A stretch of DNA of 64,000 bases, taken from positions 62,001-126,000 of the forward strand of contig SPMW01000001.1 of the NCBI GenBank assembly GCA_009827235.1, read 5' to 3'. The stretch comes from Candidatus Campylobacter infans. Its GTDB lineage: Bacteria > Campylobacterota > Campylobacteria > Campylobacterales > Campylobacteraceae. This document shows positions 18,071 to 26,157 of this stretch, one piece after another. The notes beneath the pieces are model-generated. The model made no database searches and was not told the DNA's origin. It was given only the letters and a program-made list of their open reading frames with translations. The position numbers and the translations under genes are program-made. Each line of letters begins with the position of its first letter. The stretch's first letter is position 1.

Positions 18071-19705
18071 ATGCGAGCTATAATCCTTTGTGCTGGGCTT
18101 GGCACGCGGCTAACGCCTATCACACTAAATAAACCAAAGCCATTGTTAAAAATTCGCGGTAGAAGCATTTTAGAAAATATGATTAATTATTTACATAATG
18201 CCAATATCAATGATATTATCGTGGTTTGTGGCTATAAGGCTGAACTTTTTACACCATTAGCAAAAAAGCTAAATTTTAAACAAATAATTTTCCCTGATTA
18301 CGCTAATAAAAATAGTGCAGCAAGCTTAAAATTTGTTGCAAACTTAATCACAAAAGATAGGGGGGGGGGGGGGACAATTATTCTAAATGGCGATTTGTTT
18401 ATTACGCGTGATTTTACGCGTGATTTACATTTTGGCTATTCGCAATTTTTAGGGCAAGAGATAAACCAAGGTAGTTTTTGGGGTTACATTACAGATGAAA
18501 ATGCGAAATTACTAGATATTGATACAAATGCGACAAGCGGATTTGGCGATGGGATAGCTTTTTTTGACAATGAAGCAGATTTAAGCGTTATCAAAGATTG
18601 CCTAAATAAATGCGATGATACGCAGTATTGGGAATCGTGCATTTTAGGCGTTTTAGATAAAATAAATTTTTACGCTTTTAAATCACCGCAAACATTTTAC
18701 ACAGAAATTGATTCAATCCAAGATGCCCTTGATGCAAACTTGCTCACACCACAAGAAATCGCCACTCAATGCGCAAGCGACAATAAAGCCACGCGCTTAA
18801 AAGGTATAACAAATATAAATTATCAAATAAATTTTAATGGCACACAAAAAGTTTTAAGAATCCCAAGCCCAAATATAGATAAATGTATCGACAGAAGCGT
18901 TGAAAGACGCGTTTTGGAGCTAATCGCACCGCTAAATCTAACGCCAAAAAATGATTTTTATTCAAGCGGTATAAAAATGAGTGATTTTTTGAGCGAGTTT
19001 AGAAGTGCGGAATTTAGCGATATAAACGAGAAATTTTTATGCGAAGTAGTAGCGCAAATAAAAAAACTCCACGCCATAAAATACGACAAAAATCTAAATA
19101 TCCCACGCATTACAATACAAAGTGAAATCCAAAAATACGAAAATCTTTGTAAATTCCCGCTTGCCACGCCAAAAGAGCATAAAATTTTATTAGATATTGC
19201 AAGAGAGTTAGATAAAAGCGAGTTTGTGCTATGCCACAGAGATTTGCAACTACCAAATATTATGATAAAAGATGGCAATTCGACTCTTGCGCAACCTTTG
19301 CTGGAGCTTGAAAAAAACGATAGCGAAGATGTATCTTTGAGTGATTTTGTGGGTTTTGGAGTGCGGATGCGCGAAAATAGGACATTAAGTCCATTGAGCG
19401 CAAACGCACGAACAATCCCGCAAAAGCACCAAAGAGACACTGCGATTAAATTTGTTGATTTTGAATATGCTGGTTTTAGCCCTGTGGCTTGGGATCTTGG
19501 TAATTTTAGCGCGGAGTTACTTTTGGATAAATCGCAAGTGCAAAATTTAGCGCAAATCTATGGCGATATAAGCGAAATTGAGATTATTAAAGGGCAATTA
19601 CTATCAAATTATATTTGGGCGTTATGGAGCTGGATATATAATAGAATCGACTTAGGGCGGGATTATTTGGCGCGATTTGATAAAAATTTAAAGGATTTAG
19701 CGTGA
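18071..19705 (+). CDS. fused LicC-like nucleotidyltransferase and LicA-like choline kinase, phase-variable (ON)
   Basis: Bifunctional 544-residue cytoplasmic protein. Residues 1-225 are a sugar-phosphate/phosphocholine nucleotidyltransferase: RAIILCAGLGTRLTPIT, the KPKPLLKI signature Lys, and the metal-binding Asp in ILNGDLF. Residues 235-544 are a choline/ethanolamine kinase of the APH fold: Brenner motif CHRDLQLPN (H389, D391, N396) and the metal-binding FVDFEYAG (D463, E465) followed by AWDLGNFSAE. Together they would phosphorylate choline (or a similar amino alcohol) and make CDP-choline. A G14 tract (18360-18373) encodes R97-G101 just before NGDLF; the frame is open now, while G13 and G15 stop within 8-17 codons. 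The gap of 67 residues between the two kinase motifs is about 50 longer than usual and contains an in-frame palindromic insert. The GTG of the next gene overlaps the stop by 4 bp. Confidence 0.85.
   Translation: MRAIILCAGLGTRLTPITLNKPKPLLKIRGRSILENMINYLHNANINDIIVVCGYKAELFTPLAKKLNFKQIIFPDYANKNSAASLKFVANLITKDRGGGGTIILNGDLFITRDFTRDLHFGYSQFLGQEINQGSFWGYITDENAKLLDIDTNATSGFGDGIAFFDNEADLSVIKDCLNKCDDTQYWESCILGVLDKINFYAFKSPQTFYTEIDSIQDALDANLLTPQEIATQCASDNKATRLKGITNINYQINFNGTQKVLRIPSPNIDKCIDRSVERRVLELIAPLNLTPKNDFYSSGIKMSDFLSEFRSAEFSDINEKFLCEVVAQIKKLHAIKYDKNLNIPRITIQSEIQKYENLCKFPLATPKEHKILLDIARELDKSEFVLCHRDLQLPNIMIKDGNSTLAQPLLELEKNDSEDVSLSDFVGFGVRMRENRTLSPLSANARTIPQKHQRDTAIKFVDFEYAGFSPVAWDLGNFSAELLLDKSQVQNLAQIYGDISEIEIIKGQLLSNYIWALWSWIYNRIDLGRDYLARFDKNLKDLA
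18360..18373 (+). repeat. G14 homopolymer contingency tract in the nucleotidyltransferase-kinase gene
   Basis: Fourteen consecutive G. At this length the frame is continuous through both domains (ON). Removing one G gives a TAA four codons past the tract; adding one gives a TGA about thirteen codons past it. It is the longest homopolymer tract in the window and therefore probably the least stable. Confidence 0.92.
19330..19439 (+). repeat. in-frame imperfect palindromic element inside the kinase domain
   Basis: About 110 bp that fold back on themselves within the open reading frame. Working inwards, the paired arms are TGT/ACA, TCTTTG/CAAAGA, GTG/CAC, TTTTGTGGG/CCCGCAAAA (one G-T pair), GTGCG/CGCAC, GCGC/GCGC and GGAC/GTCC around the loop ATTAA at 19384-19388. 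It encodes about 36 residues (from about SLSDFVGFG to QKHQRD) placed between two kinase catalytic motifs that normally lie close together. It resembles protein-coding palindromic elements such as those of Rickettsia. I see no second copy in this window. Confidence 0.7.
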
Positions 19706-20586
19706 GCTTGTTTAAAATAAGCAATAAAGAGCATAAGCTAGGACACGCTCTTGCATTAGGCAGTGTTTTTATTTGGTCTAGTCTTTATGTGAGTGTGAAA
19801 ATCTTGCTAGAAGTTTTTAATTCGCTTGAATTGCTTTTTTTACAATCGATTTTGGGGTATATTATTTTGTGGATTGTAAAGCCAAAAATTTTCAAAATTT
19901 CATTAAATAATGAAATTTTTTTCGCGCTTTGCGGACTTTTTGGCATTACGATTTATAATCTCTTTTTAAATCTTGCAATGGAGAAAACCCTTGCTTCAAA
20001 TGTCAGCGTCATCATCACCACCGCGCCACTTTTTGCTGGGATTTTTAGCTTTTGTTTTAAGCTAGAAAAGCCATATTTAAATTTCTTTTTAGGTTTTGTG
20101 ATTTCTATTGTGGGCGTGTATTTACTAAGTTTTAATGAAGCGTTAAAAATAAAGCCATTAGGCGATATTTTGGCTATTATTTCTGCGGCTGGCTGGGGTG
20201 CGTATGCGGTGCTTGTAGCAAAAGTAATGAATCTCAAATATGATATTTTTCTAAGCACGCGAAGAATTTTATTTTGGGGGATTATTTTTATGATTCCTAG
20301 TTTTTTATGGCTAGATTTTGCGCCGAATCTATCCGCACTAAAAGAGCCAAAAATCGCGCTAAATTTGTTTTTTGTCGCTCTTTTTGCAAGTGCGCTATGC
20401 TTTATAATGTGGAATCAGGCCACAAAGCTAATAGGCGTTGTGCGAACGAATATTTATGTTTATTTAACGCCGGTTTTTACCATAATTGCGTCTATTATTA
20501 TTTTAGATGAAAGTTTAAGTTTGCTGGCGTTTTGCGGTGCTATGCTTGTGCTTTTTGGTGTAATGATTGCTGAGTATAAGCGGTAA
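19702..20586 (+). CDS. EamA/DMT-family transporter, possible choline permease (LicB-like)
   Basis: Ten-helix drug/metabolite transporter of the EamA type, 294 residues, with the usual internal duplication (two halves, each of about five helices; second half from about residue 150). The GTG start at 19702 overlaps the preceding stop (GTGA) and has an AAGGA site, so it is translationally coupled to the choline kinase-cytidylyltransferase. In Haemophilus lic1 the same trio (kinase, DMT-type permease, cytidylyltransferase) takes up and activates choline, so LicB-like choline import is a reasonable inference from context. From sequence alone only the EamA family can be claimed. Confidence 0.85.
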   Translation: MSLFKISNKEHKLGHALALGSVFIWSSLYVSVKILLEVFNSLELLFLQSILGYIILWIVKPKIFKISLNNEIFFALCGLFGITIYNLFLNLAMEKTLASNVSVIITTAPLFAGIFSFCFKLEKPYLNFFLGFVISIVGVYLLSFNEALKIKPLGDILAIISAAGWGAYAVLVAKVMNLKYDIFLSTRRILFWGIIFMIPSFLWLDFAPNLSALKEPKIALNLFFVALFASALCFIMWNQATKLIGVVRTNIYVYLTPVFTIIASIIILDESLSLLAFCGAMLVLFGVMIAEYKR

Positions 20587-20612
20587 AATTAAAATTTTAA
20601 CTTATATTAATG

Positions 20613-20646
20613 AAATTTCAGCGCTACAAAATTTGCGCTGAAATTT
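20613..20646. terminator. bidirectional terminator between the EamA gene and flgL
   Basis: Perfect 12-bp inverted repeat AAATTTCAGCGC / GCGCTGAAATTT with a 10-nt loop, between two convergent genes and flanked by A/T runs on both sides. Confidence 0.75.
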
Positions 20647-20657
20647 TACGCAAAATT

Positions 20658-23009
20658 TTACATATAATTTAATAAGCTAAGCTGAGAAATTTTAGCTGTG
20701 GAGCTTAGCATTGCTTGGTATGAAAGCATTCTTTGTTGAAGCTCTAAAAGCACTTCGCCATAATCAGTATCAATTACATTTGATTTTACTTCGCTTACAT
20801 TTAGTGTTAAAAGCTCGGCGCGATTATTTGTAGCAGTGATTAGATTTGAGCGCGCACCGATTATGGCGTGTTCTTTATTTACATGATCCATTATATGATC
20901 AATGCGCGTTAATGCGCCTTGGACGCCAGAGGTTCGGTGGTTTGTCCCATCAGGATTGCCAAAAAAACTACCATCTTCTACTGCTTGTATAATCTCATCT
21001 AAATCAGGGAAAATATTCACACTAGGGCGGTCAATCATCACAGCATCATTTCGCATAAAGCTTAACACGCTACCATTACTTGGGGCGTTTATATTAGTGC
21101 CTGTTGGGTAATCTTGATTGTGTTTTTGATATATTGCTACTTCTATATCAGTAACTGAGCTTATATTATCTTTTATTACCATTTGGCCGCGTTCGTTCAT
21201 ATTTGCGCTTACTTGCTGGCTAGAAAGCCTTAGAGCAGGGCTAAACTTATTATCCCAGGCTGCTTTTGCGGCGGCATTCATTTGATCTTGCGTTGGAGGG
21301 TTGCCTTGTGGGAGTAAATTTCCCCAGCCTGTTAGCGCGCCTTGTGCGTTTTTGGTTGTTGCGTGATCGCTAGCGATGATTTGAACCATATCTTCGATAT
21401 TTCTAAAAGTTAGCTCATCTGTGCTTATTAGCCTAGGTTCATCGCCGATTTGTTCTGTGGTTGAACCTGCTTTTATGCCAGCATTCCACTGAGTTTTATA
21501 AAAGTTCATTTGAGTTAGTGGTGCTTGACCTTGTTGCATAGGGTGAGTATAAAGCGATAAAGTAGGGTAGCTTTGCCCGTTAGCTTGCGTGCCATTAAAA
21601 TCAATCACTGCCACATAATTATCTCCATTTCGCGAGCGAATTTGTAGCATCAAATCATCAGCATCTGCTAGGCTTTGACCTGCATTTAGCCCAGCTACTG
21701 CTGCTAGCGTGGTGCCATCATTTGCAAAGCTATTATCAGCGCGAACTATTTGGCTTACATTGCTAGTAAGTGTGCGGGCGCTTTTATTAAAAAACACCTT
21801 ATCATAATCAAGAGTGTTGCTTTTGTCTATAAAATTATTATTATTTTGGATTTTATTATATGCAGGCGAGCTTATTAGGCTAGTTAAATGCACATTGCCA
21901 TTATTTACCATAGCGTTTATATTATCTAAACTAGTTAAGCCCCTAATTTGATCTGTTCTAGTAGTTACATCATTTTGAGTATCGCCTACATTTTTTTGTG
22001 CTGTTAGCCCAAAGATGGAAAAATTTAGCATTTCATTGCCTGCTTTTAAATTTTTTACTACTATTTGGGATTGCTCATTTAGGCTAACATCTACTACTTT
22101 ATTGCCTGTGGCTGGGTCATTGCCCAAGGCTTGGCCGATTCTATCTAGCATATCTTGGACGCTAGAATCAGGCGTTAGCTCAAATTTTGTGCTAAAACTC
22201 TCGCCCGTTGGCTTTTGCCCTTGCATAAAAAATATAGTTGGTTGATACTGCGTGGTGGCTTTATCGACTTTTTCAGCGCTAAAATCTCTTGTATAATCAA
22301 GCGGATTTGCAGTATTTAAGGCTTTTGTTTGATAATTGCCGCCTATTAGTTTATAGATATTATCGCTAGATTTTAGCAGGGTTGGCGTTGATGAGGCCAA
22401 TAATTTTTGGTGTTCGTTATAAAGAGTGATATTTGTGGTTACTATTTTAGAATAATCATTATCGCGCCCTAAAAATAATTCTTTGCCATCTACATTATAC
22501 GGTATGGTTTGGTTTGTGCCTGAAACCACTTGTATTAGCTTGCCATTGCCATTGTAGCTACCATCGTTGCTTATTGGCTTGGTATCAATTGCTGTGCCTG
22601 AAAATAAAAATTGCCCGTTAATTGCTGTGTTTGAAATATTTACTAATTGATTTCGCAAGGCTTTTAAATCATTAGCAATTGCTATGCGCGATGTTTCAGA
22701 GTGCGCGCCCTGGTTTGCAGCTTGAATTAGCTTGGTTTTAAAGGTTGTAAGCGTTTCTACAAAGCTATTTAATGAATTATCCGAATTTTTAGCAAACTCA
22801 CTTGCTTTTTGCGTGCCGCTTCTTATTTGGCTTAGCACTTCAAGCTCATAATCAAGCCTTGTGGCATCTACATAAATGCCAGTGTTTTCATAAGGCTGTG
22901 AAATTTTAGTTTTACTAGATATTTTGGCATTTAAATTATAAATCCGTTCGGCATTTGTTTGGTAATTTACCATATTTGTGCGAGCCATTAGTTGTTGTGT
23001 TATTCTCAT
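20658..23009 (-). CDS. flgL: flagellar hook-associated protein 3 (hook-filament junction)
   Basis: Secreted flagellar protein joining the hook to the filament. The N-terminus (MRITQQLMARTNMVNYQTNA) and C-terminus (YGEVLLELQQRMLSYQAMLS) form the conserved D0/D1 coiled-coil ends shared with flagellin. The middle (residues about 150-690) is the surface-exposed variable part. At 783 residues it is far longer than enterobacterial FlgL (about 317) but close to the roughly 750 of C. jejuni FlgL. The ATG at 23009 is preceded by a G-rich ribosome site (AGGGGGG). A sigma54-type promoter lies about 50 bp upstream, matching late flagellar gene control in Campylobacter. Confidence 0.95.
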   Translation of the reverse strand: MRITQQLMARTNMVNYQTNAERIYNLNAKISSKTKISQPYENTGIYVDATRLDYELEVLSQIRSGTQKASEFAKNSDNSLNSFVETLTTFKTKLIQAANQGAHSETSRIAIANDLKALRNQLVNISNTAINGQFLFSGTAIDTKPISNDGSYNGNGKLIQVVSGTNQTIPYNVDGKELFLGRDNDYSKIVTTNITLYNEHQKLLASSTPTLLKSSDNIYKLIGGNYQTKALNTANPLDYTRDFSAEKVDKATTQYQPTIFFMQGQKPTGESFSTKFELTPDSSVQDMLDRIGQALGNDPATGNKVVDVSLNEQSQIVVKNLKAGNEMLNFSIFGLTAQKNVGDTQNDVTTRTDQIRGLTSLDNINAMVNNGNVHLTSLISSPAYNKIQNNNNFIDKSNTLDYDKVFFNKSARTLTSNVSQIVRADNSFANDGTTLAAVAGLNAGQSLADADDLMLQIRSRNGDNYVAVIDFNGTQANGQSYPTLSLYTHPMQQGQAPLTQMNFYKTQWNAGIKAGSTTEQIGDEPRLISTDELTFRNIEDMVQIIASDHATTKNAQGALTGWGNLLPQGNPPTQDQMNAAAKAAWDNKFSPALRLSSQQVSANMNERGQMVIKDNISSVTDIEVAIYQKHNQDYPTGTNINAPSNGSVLSFMRNDAVMIDRPSVNIFPDLDEIIQAVEDGSFFGNPDGTNHRTSGVQGALTRIDHIMDHVNKEHAIIGARSNLITATNNRAELLTLNVSEVKSNVIDTDYGEVLLELQQRMLSYQAMLSSTAKISQLSLLNYM

Positions 23010-23058
23010 TTTACCCCCCTTATTTTGCTTAGCTAAATCGGCAGTTTTTATAAATTTT

Positions 23059-23075
23059 AAGCAAAAAGTGTTCTA
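23059..23075 (-). promoter_or_regulatory. sigma54 (RpoN) promoter of flgL
   Basis: On the minus strand the sequence reads TAGAACACTTTTTGCTT, close to the Campylobacter RpoN consensus TGGAACA-N4-TTGCTT. The -24 and -12 elements are correctly spaced (10 bp between the AG and GC dinucleotides), with A instead of G at one -24 position. It lies 50-66 bp before the flgL ATG. Confidence 0.7.
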
Positions 23076-23166
23076 ATTTATTTAAAATTTTAATTTTAGC
23101 TTGCCAAAATATTAAAATTTAGCCAAATTCTTAATAAAATTTGCCTAAATTTAAACAAAATTAGGC

Positions 23167-23172
23167 TATATT
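23167..23172 (+). promoter_or_regulatory. putative -10 box for the TPR lipoprotein-trpC operon
   Basis: TATATT in the context AGGCTATATTTAGCC, 23 bp before the lipoprotein ATG, after a long A/T-rich stretch. A near match to the -10 consensus. Confidence 0.4.
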
Positions 23173-23195
23173 TAGCCATTTTATTTGGAGAATTT

Positions 23196-24482
23196 ATGCG
23201 ATTTTATGCGATTTTAGCGTTTTGTGCTGTTTTTTTGGTATCTTGTGCTAAAAAAGACCAAAACCTATCCTTACAAAACTACGAGCAAATAGACATAAAT
23301 GCTAGCTTGGATTATCAAGCCTTACAAGCTTTTGATGCTTTACATTCTAGCAATGATATTAAAGCCCTTAATTTATTTTATAAACTTTATAAAAGCACAA
23401 ATAGCTATCTTTGCCTTAAAGAGGCATTTAGGCTTGCTTTTTTGCTTGGCGATTTTAGGGCTGATGAGCTGGTAAATCCGCTAAATAAGCTAAGCAAAAA
23501 CGATAATGATGCTTTGCGTTTAATTATTAGTTATTATATCAACAACAAAAAGCTAAATCACGCAAAAAATAAAGCATTAAAATTGATTAAAGCAGAGCCT
23601 AAAAACTCTATAAATTATAGCATTTTAGGCACGATTTATGTTCTTGAAAATAACAAAACAAAGGCCCTTGAAAATTTTAAAAAAGCCTTTGAATTAGAGC
23701 CAAATGAATTAAACCTTTTAAAGCTTTTTGACTTATTTGAAAATGTATTAAAACAAAGAAATTTAGCGATAAATTATTTACAAGATTGGCTTGGTAAAAA
23801 TGGCTACACAAAGCAAGCAAGCGAGCTGCTTTTAAGCGTGTATGTTTTAAAAAATAATACAAATAACACGCTAAGAGCTTACGAAAAATTATATAAAAGC
23901 ACAAATGATTTGCGCTTTTTGGGCGATGTGTTAAATATTTTATTGTATAAAAAAGACTTTAAGAGAGCGCAAATTTTATTAGAAACTTATGGTTTTAATG
24001 ATGAAATTTTATTAGAACTTTATGCGCATTTAAAGCTTTTTGATAAGGCGTATTTGCTTAGTCAAAATTTATACGAAAAAAGCAACGATTCTAGTTATAA
24101 AGCCAAAATGGCGATGTTTGCTTATGAAAAAGCAGGCAAAAAAACAACAAATTTTGAATTAGAAAAAATCATAGAGCTTTTTGAGGCTGGCGTGTATGAT
24201 GCTGATGAGGCGGTGTTTTATAATTATTATGGGTATTTGCTAATAGATCATAATTTAAATATTAAAAAAGGCTTAAAGCTTGTGTTAAAAGCTTATGAGC
24301 TAGATCAAAATGCAAGTTATATTATAGATTCAATAGCGTGGGGGTATTACAAGCTAAATAATTGTAAAAAAGCAAAAGAATGGATGGATAAGGTAGTAAA
24401 TGATGCTGATTTTATGAAACAAGACGAGGCAAAAGAGCATAAAATCGCAATAGATCAATGTATAAATAAAGGTAAAAAATGA
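23196..24482 (+). CDS. TPR-repeat lipoprotein
   Basis: 428-residue lipoprotein. The N-terminus is a lipoprotein signal with a hydrophobic core and the lipobox-like VSC at residues 15-17, so the mature protein starts with a lipid-modified Cys. The rest is helical, with TPR-like repeats, clearest at residues 125-175 (a YSILGTIYVLENNKTKALEN repeat and its neighbour) and again near 340-400. TPR lipoproteins act as periplasmic scaffolds; partners cannot be read here. The gene overlaps trpC by 4 bp (ATGA), and the same lipoprotein-trpC pairing occurs in C. jejuni as I recall (Cj0497-Cj0498). Confidence 0.85.
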   Translation: MRFYAILAFCAVFLVSCAKKDQNLSLQNYEQIDINASLDYQALQAFDALHSSNDIKALNLFYKLYKSTNSYLCLKEAFRLAFLLGDFRADELVNPLNKLSKNDNDALRLIISYYINNKKLNHAKNKALKLIKAEPKNSINYSILGTIYVLENNKTKALENFKKAFELEPNELNLLKLFDLFENVLKQRNLAINYLQDWLGKNGYTKQASELLLSVYVLKNNTNNTLRAYEKLYKSTNDLRFLGDVLNILLYKKDFKRAQILLETYGFNDEILLELYAHLKLFDKAYLLSQNLYEKSNDSSYKAKMAMFAYEKAGKKTTNFELEKIIELFEAGVYDADEAVFYNYYGYLLIDHNLNIKKGLKLVLKAYELDQNASYIIDSIAWGYYKLNNCKKAKEWMDKVVNDADFMKQDEAKEHKIAIDQCINKGKK

Positions 24483-25249
24483 TTTTAGATAATATACTTT
24501 CAAAGGTTAAAGCTCGCATTAAAGAGCAAAAAGAAACAATGTCGCTTGATTATTTACAAAGAGCTATGTTAGGCGCTTATGAGCCACGCAATGTTATAGA
24601 AGCACTTAGCGGGCGTTATAATATAATAGCTGAAATTAAAAAAGCAAGCCCAAGCCGTGGCGTGATTTGCGAGGACTTTCATCCGCTAAATATCGCACAA
24701 GAGTATGAAAAAGCCGGTGCTAGTGCTATTTCTGTGCTTACTGAGCCTTATTATTTTCAAGGCGATATAGAATACCTTGGCACGATTCGCCGCTTTACAA
24801 ACTCAATTTTATTGCGTAAAGATTTTTTGATTGATCCTTATCAAATAGCGCGCGCTAGGCTTTATGGGGCTGATTTTGTGCTTTTGATTGCTAGAATTTT
24901 AAAAGGCGAAGCACTAAAAGAAATGATAAGCTATGCAAAAAGCATAAAAATGCAAGCCTTGGTCGAGGTTCATAATGAAGCAGAGCTAGGCGCAGCCCTT
25001 GATGGCGGCGCTGATATAATCGGCATAAATCACAGGGATTTAGACACGCTAACCATAGATATGAGCTTAACGCAAAGGCTGATTGGAATGATCCCAAGAG
25101 ATAAAATTATAGTTGCTGAAAGTGGTATTAATTCGCGCGCTGTGATGGATAGCCTAAATGCAATGGGCGTAAATGCCTTTTTAATCGGTGAATATTTTAT
25201 GCAAGCAAACTCACCAGGTCAGGCATTAAAAGAGCTTTTGGGGCGTTAG
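24479..25249 (+). CDS. trpC: indole-3-glycerol phosphate synthase
   Basis: TIM-barrel enzyme that closes the indole ring in tryptophan synthesis, converting CdRP to indole-3-glycerol phosphate. The catalytic motifs are present: IIAEIKKASPSRG (catalytic Lys), SVLTEPYYFQGD, LLRKDFLIDPYQI, ALVEVHNEAEL, GINHRDLDT and VAESGI near the C-terminus. The length of 256 residues is normal and there is no TrpF fusion. It stands apart from other trp genes here, as in other Campylobacter, and is coupled to the lipoprotein gene by an ATGA overlap. Confidence 0.96.
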   Translation: MILDNILSKVKARIKEQKETMSLDYLQRAMLGAYEPRNVIEALSGRYNIIAEIKKASPSRGVICEDFHPLNIAQEYEKAGASAISVLTEPYYFQGDIEYLGTIRRFTNSILLRKDFLIDPYQIARARLYGADFVLLIARILKGEALKEMISYAKSIKMQALVEVHNEAELGAALDGGADIIGINHRDLDTLTIDMSLTQRLIGMIPRDKIIVAESGINSRAVMDSLNAMGVNAFLIGEYFMQANSPGQALKELLGR

Positions 25250-25282
25250 TTTTTATAAAACGCTTAATTTAAAATTTACGCG

Positions 25283-25314
25283 CAAGCTTGTAAAATTGTT
25301 ATTTTATAAGCTTG
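25283..25314. terminator. terminator hairpin between trpC and the convergent TRIC gene
   Basis: Arms CAAGCTTGTAAAAT and ATTTTATAAGCTTG pair over 14 bp (one G-T pair) around the loop TGTT. The following 110 bp hold four copies of AAATTTTAAT and no gene. Confidence 0.7.
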
Positions 25315-25424
25315 AAATTTTAATTTATTCTTTAAAATTTTAATCAAGCCTTGAAATTTTAATTCGCCCGCTAAATTTTAATCTAGCGCGTGAGTAATCA
25401 TTAAAATTGTATTTAAAATTTAAA

Positions 25425-26054
25425 CTAATCTTTATAGTGAATTTTTGGCAAAGACCAGGCGCGGTAGTATGCAATTAATCTAAAACCAACGCCTAGTGCG
25501 CATAAAGCATACATTGTAAAAACCCCGCCAAGATCGCCCAAATGCAACAAATAATAAACCAACCCTATGCCCATAGAGATTGTTCCATAAATGCCGGTTT
25601 TCAAAAACCACGGCACTTCATTTAGCAAAACATCGCGCAAAATGCCACCGCCTACGCCATTTGCAAAGGCTATTAAAATAATGCCGTAGATGTTTAGATT
25701 GTATTCAAGTGCCACAATAGTGCCAACAAGCGAAAACGCCACCATATCCACAGCATCAGTAGCTATGAAAATAAATTTCTTATCAAGATTATTTCGTTCG
25801 CTTTTGTGGCATTTTAATAAAATCGCTATTAAAAACACGCCTATTACGATGCTTACTGGCATCCAATGCGTAAAAGAATAAAGCGGCCGCCCAACTAAAA
25901 TATCGCGCATTATACCGCCGCCAAGTGCTGTCAAAAAAGCCGCTAAAAACACGCCAAGCCAATCACAACCATGCCTTACACCAAATAAAAATCCGCTAAA
26001 TGCTGCTGAGGCTATGCCTATGTATTCAGCTATTAAAAACGCTTCAAAATCCAT
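25425..26054 (-). CDS. TRIC/UPF0126-family membrane protein (YadS/YicG-like)
   Basis: Membrane protein of 209 residues built from two similar halves, each with three helices and a glycine-rich turn: LTALGGGIMRDILVG in the first and FANGVGGGILRDVLLN in the second. This duplication and the GGG-x-x-RD motif define UPF0126, whose members form trimeric cation channels (TRIC-like) or are proposed to transport glycine. The neighbours trpC (convergent) and dedA (divergent) give no clue to its substrate. A ribosome site (AAGGTAAA) precedes ATG 26054. Confidence 0.87.
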   Translation of the reverse strand: MDFEAFLIAEYIGIASAAFSGFLFGVRHGCDWLGVFLAAFLTALGGGIMRDILVGRPLYSFTHWMPVSIVIGVFLIAILLKCHKSERNNLDKKFIFIATDAVDMVAFSLVGTIVALEYNLNIYGIILIAFANGVGGGILRDVLLNEVPWFLKTGIYGTISMGIGLVYYLLHLGDLGGVFTMYALCALGVGFRLIAYYRAWSLPKIHYKD

Positions 26055-26131
26055 ATTTACCTTAACTTCAAATTTTATGTATTTTACTGCTTTTTAGCTA
26101 ATTTTTGGCAAAAAAACACTTGAAATTTTGA

Positions 26132-26137
26132 TATAAT
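26132..26137 (+). promoter_or_regulatory. sigma70 -10 box for dedA-moeA
   Basis: TATAAT in the context TTTTGATATAATCGCC, 20 bp before the dedA ATG. A T-rich run precedes it, as in Campylobacter promoters. Confidence 0.6.
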
Positions 26138-26157
26138 CGCCATCTTTTGGAGATAAA

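Noticed and set aside
18958..19440. 160-codon open frame on the minus strand within the LicC-LicA gene
   Set aside because: It lies fully inside a well-supported gene on the other strand and arises in part from the palindromic element; no ribosome site or family match beyond that element.
23010..23020. C6 run before flgL (G6 on its coding strand) as a phase-variable tract
   Set aside because: Six bases is too short for frequent slippage and it serves as the ribosome site.
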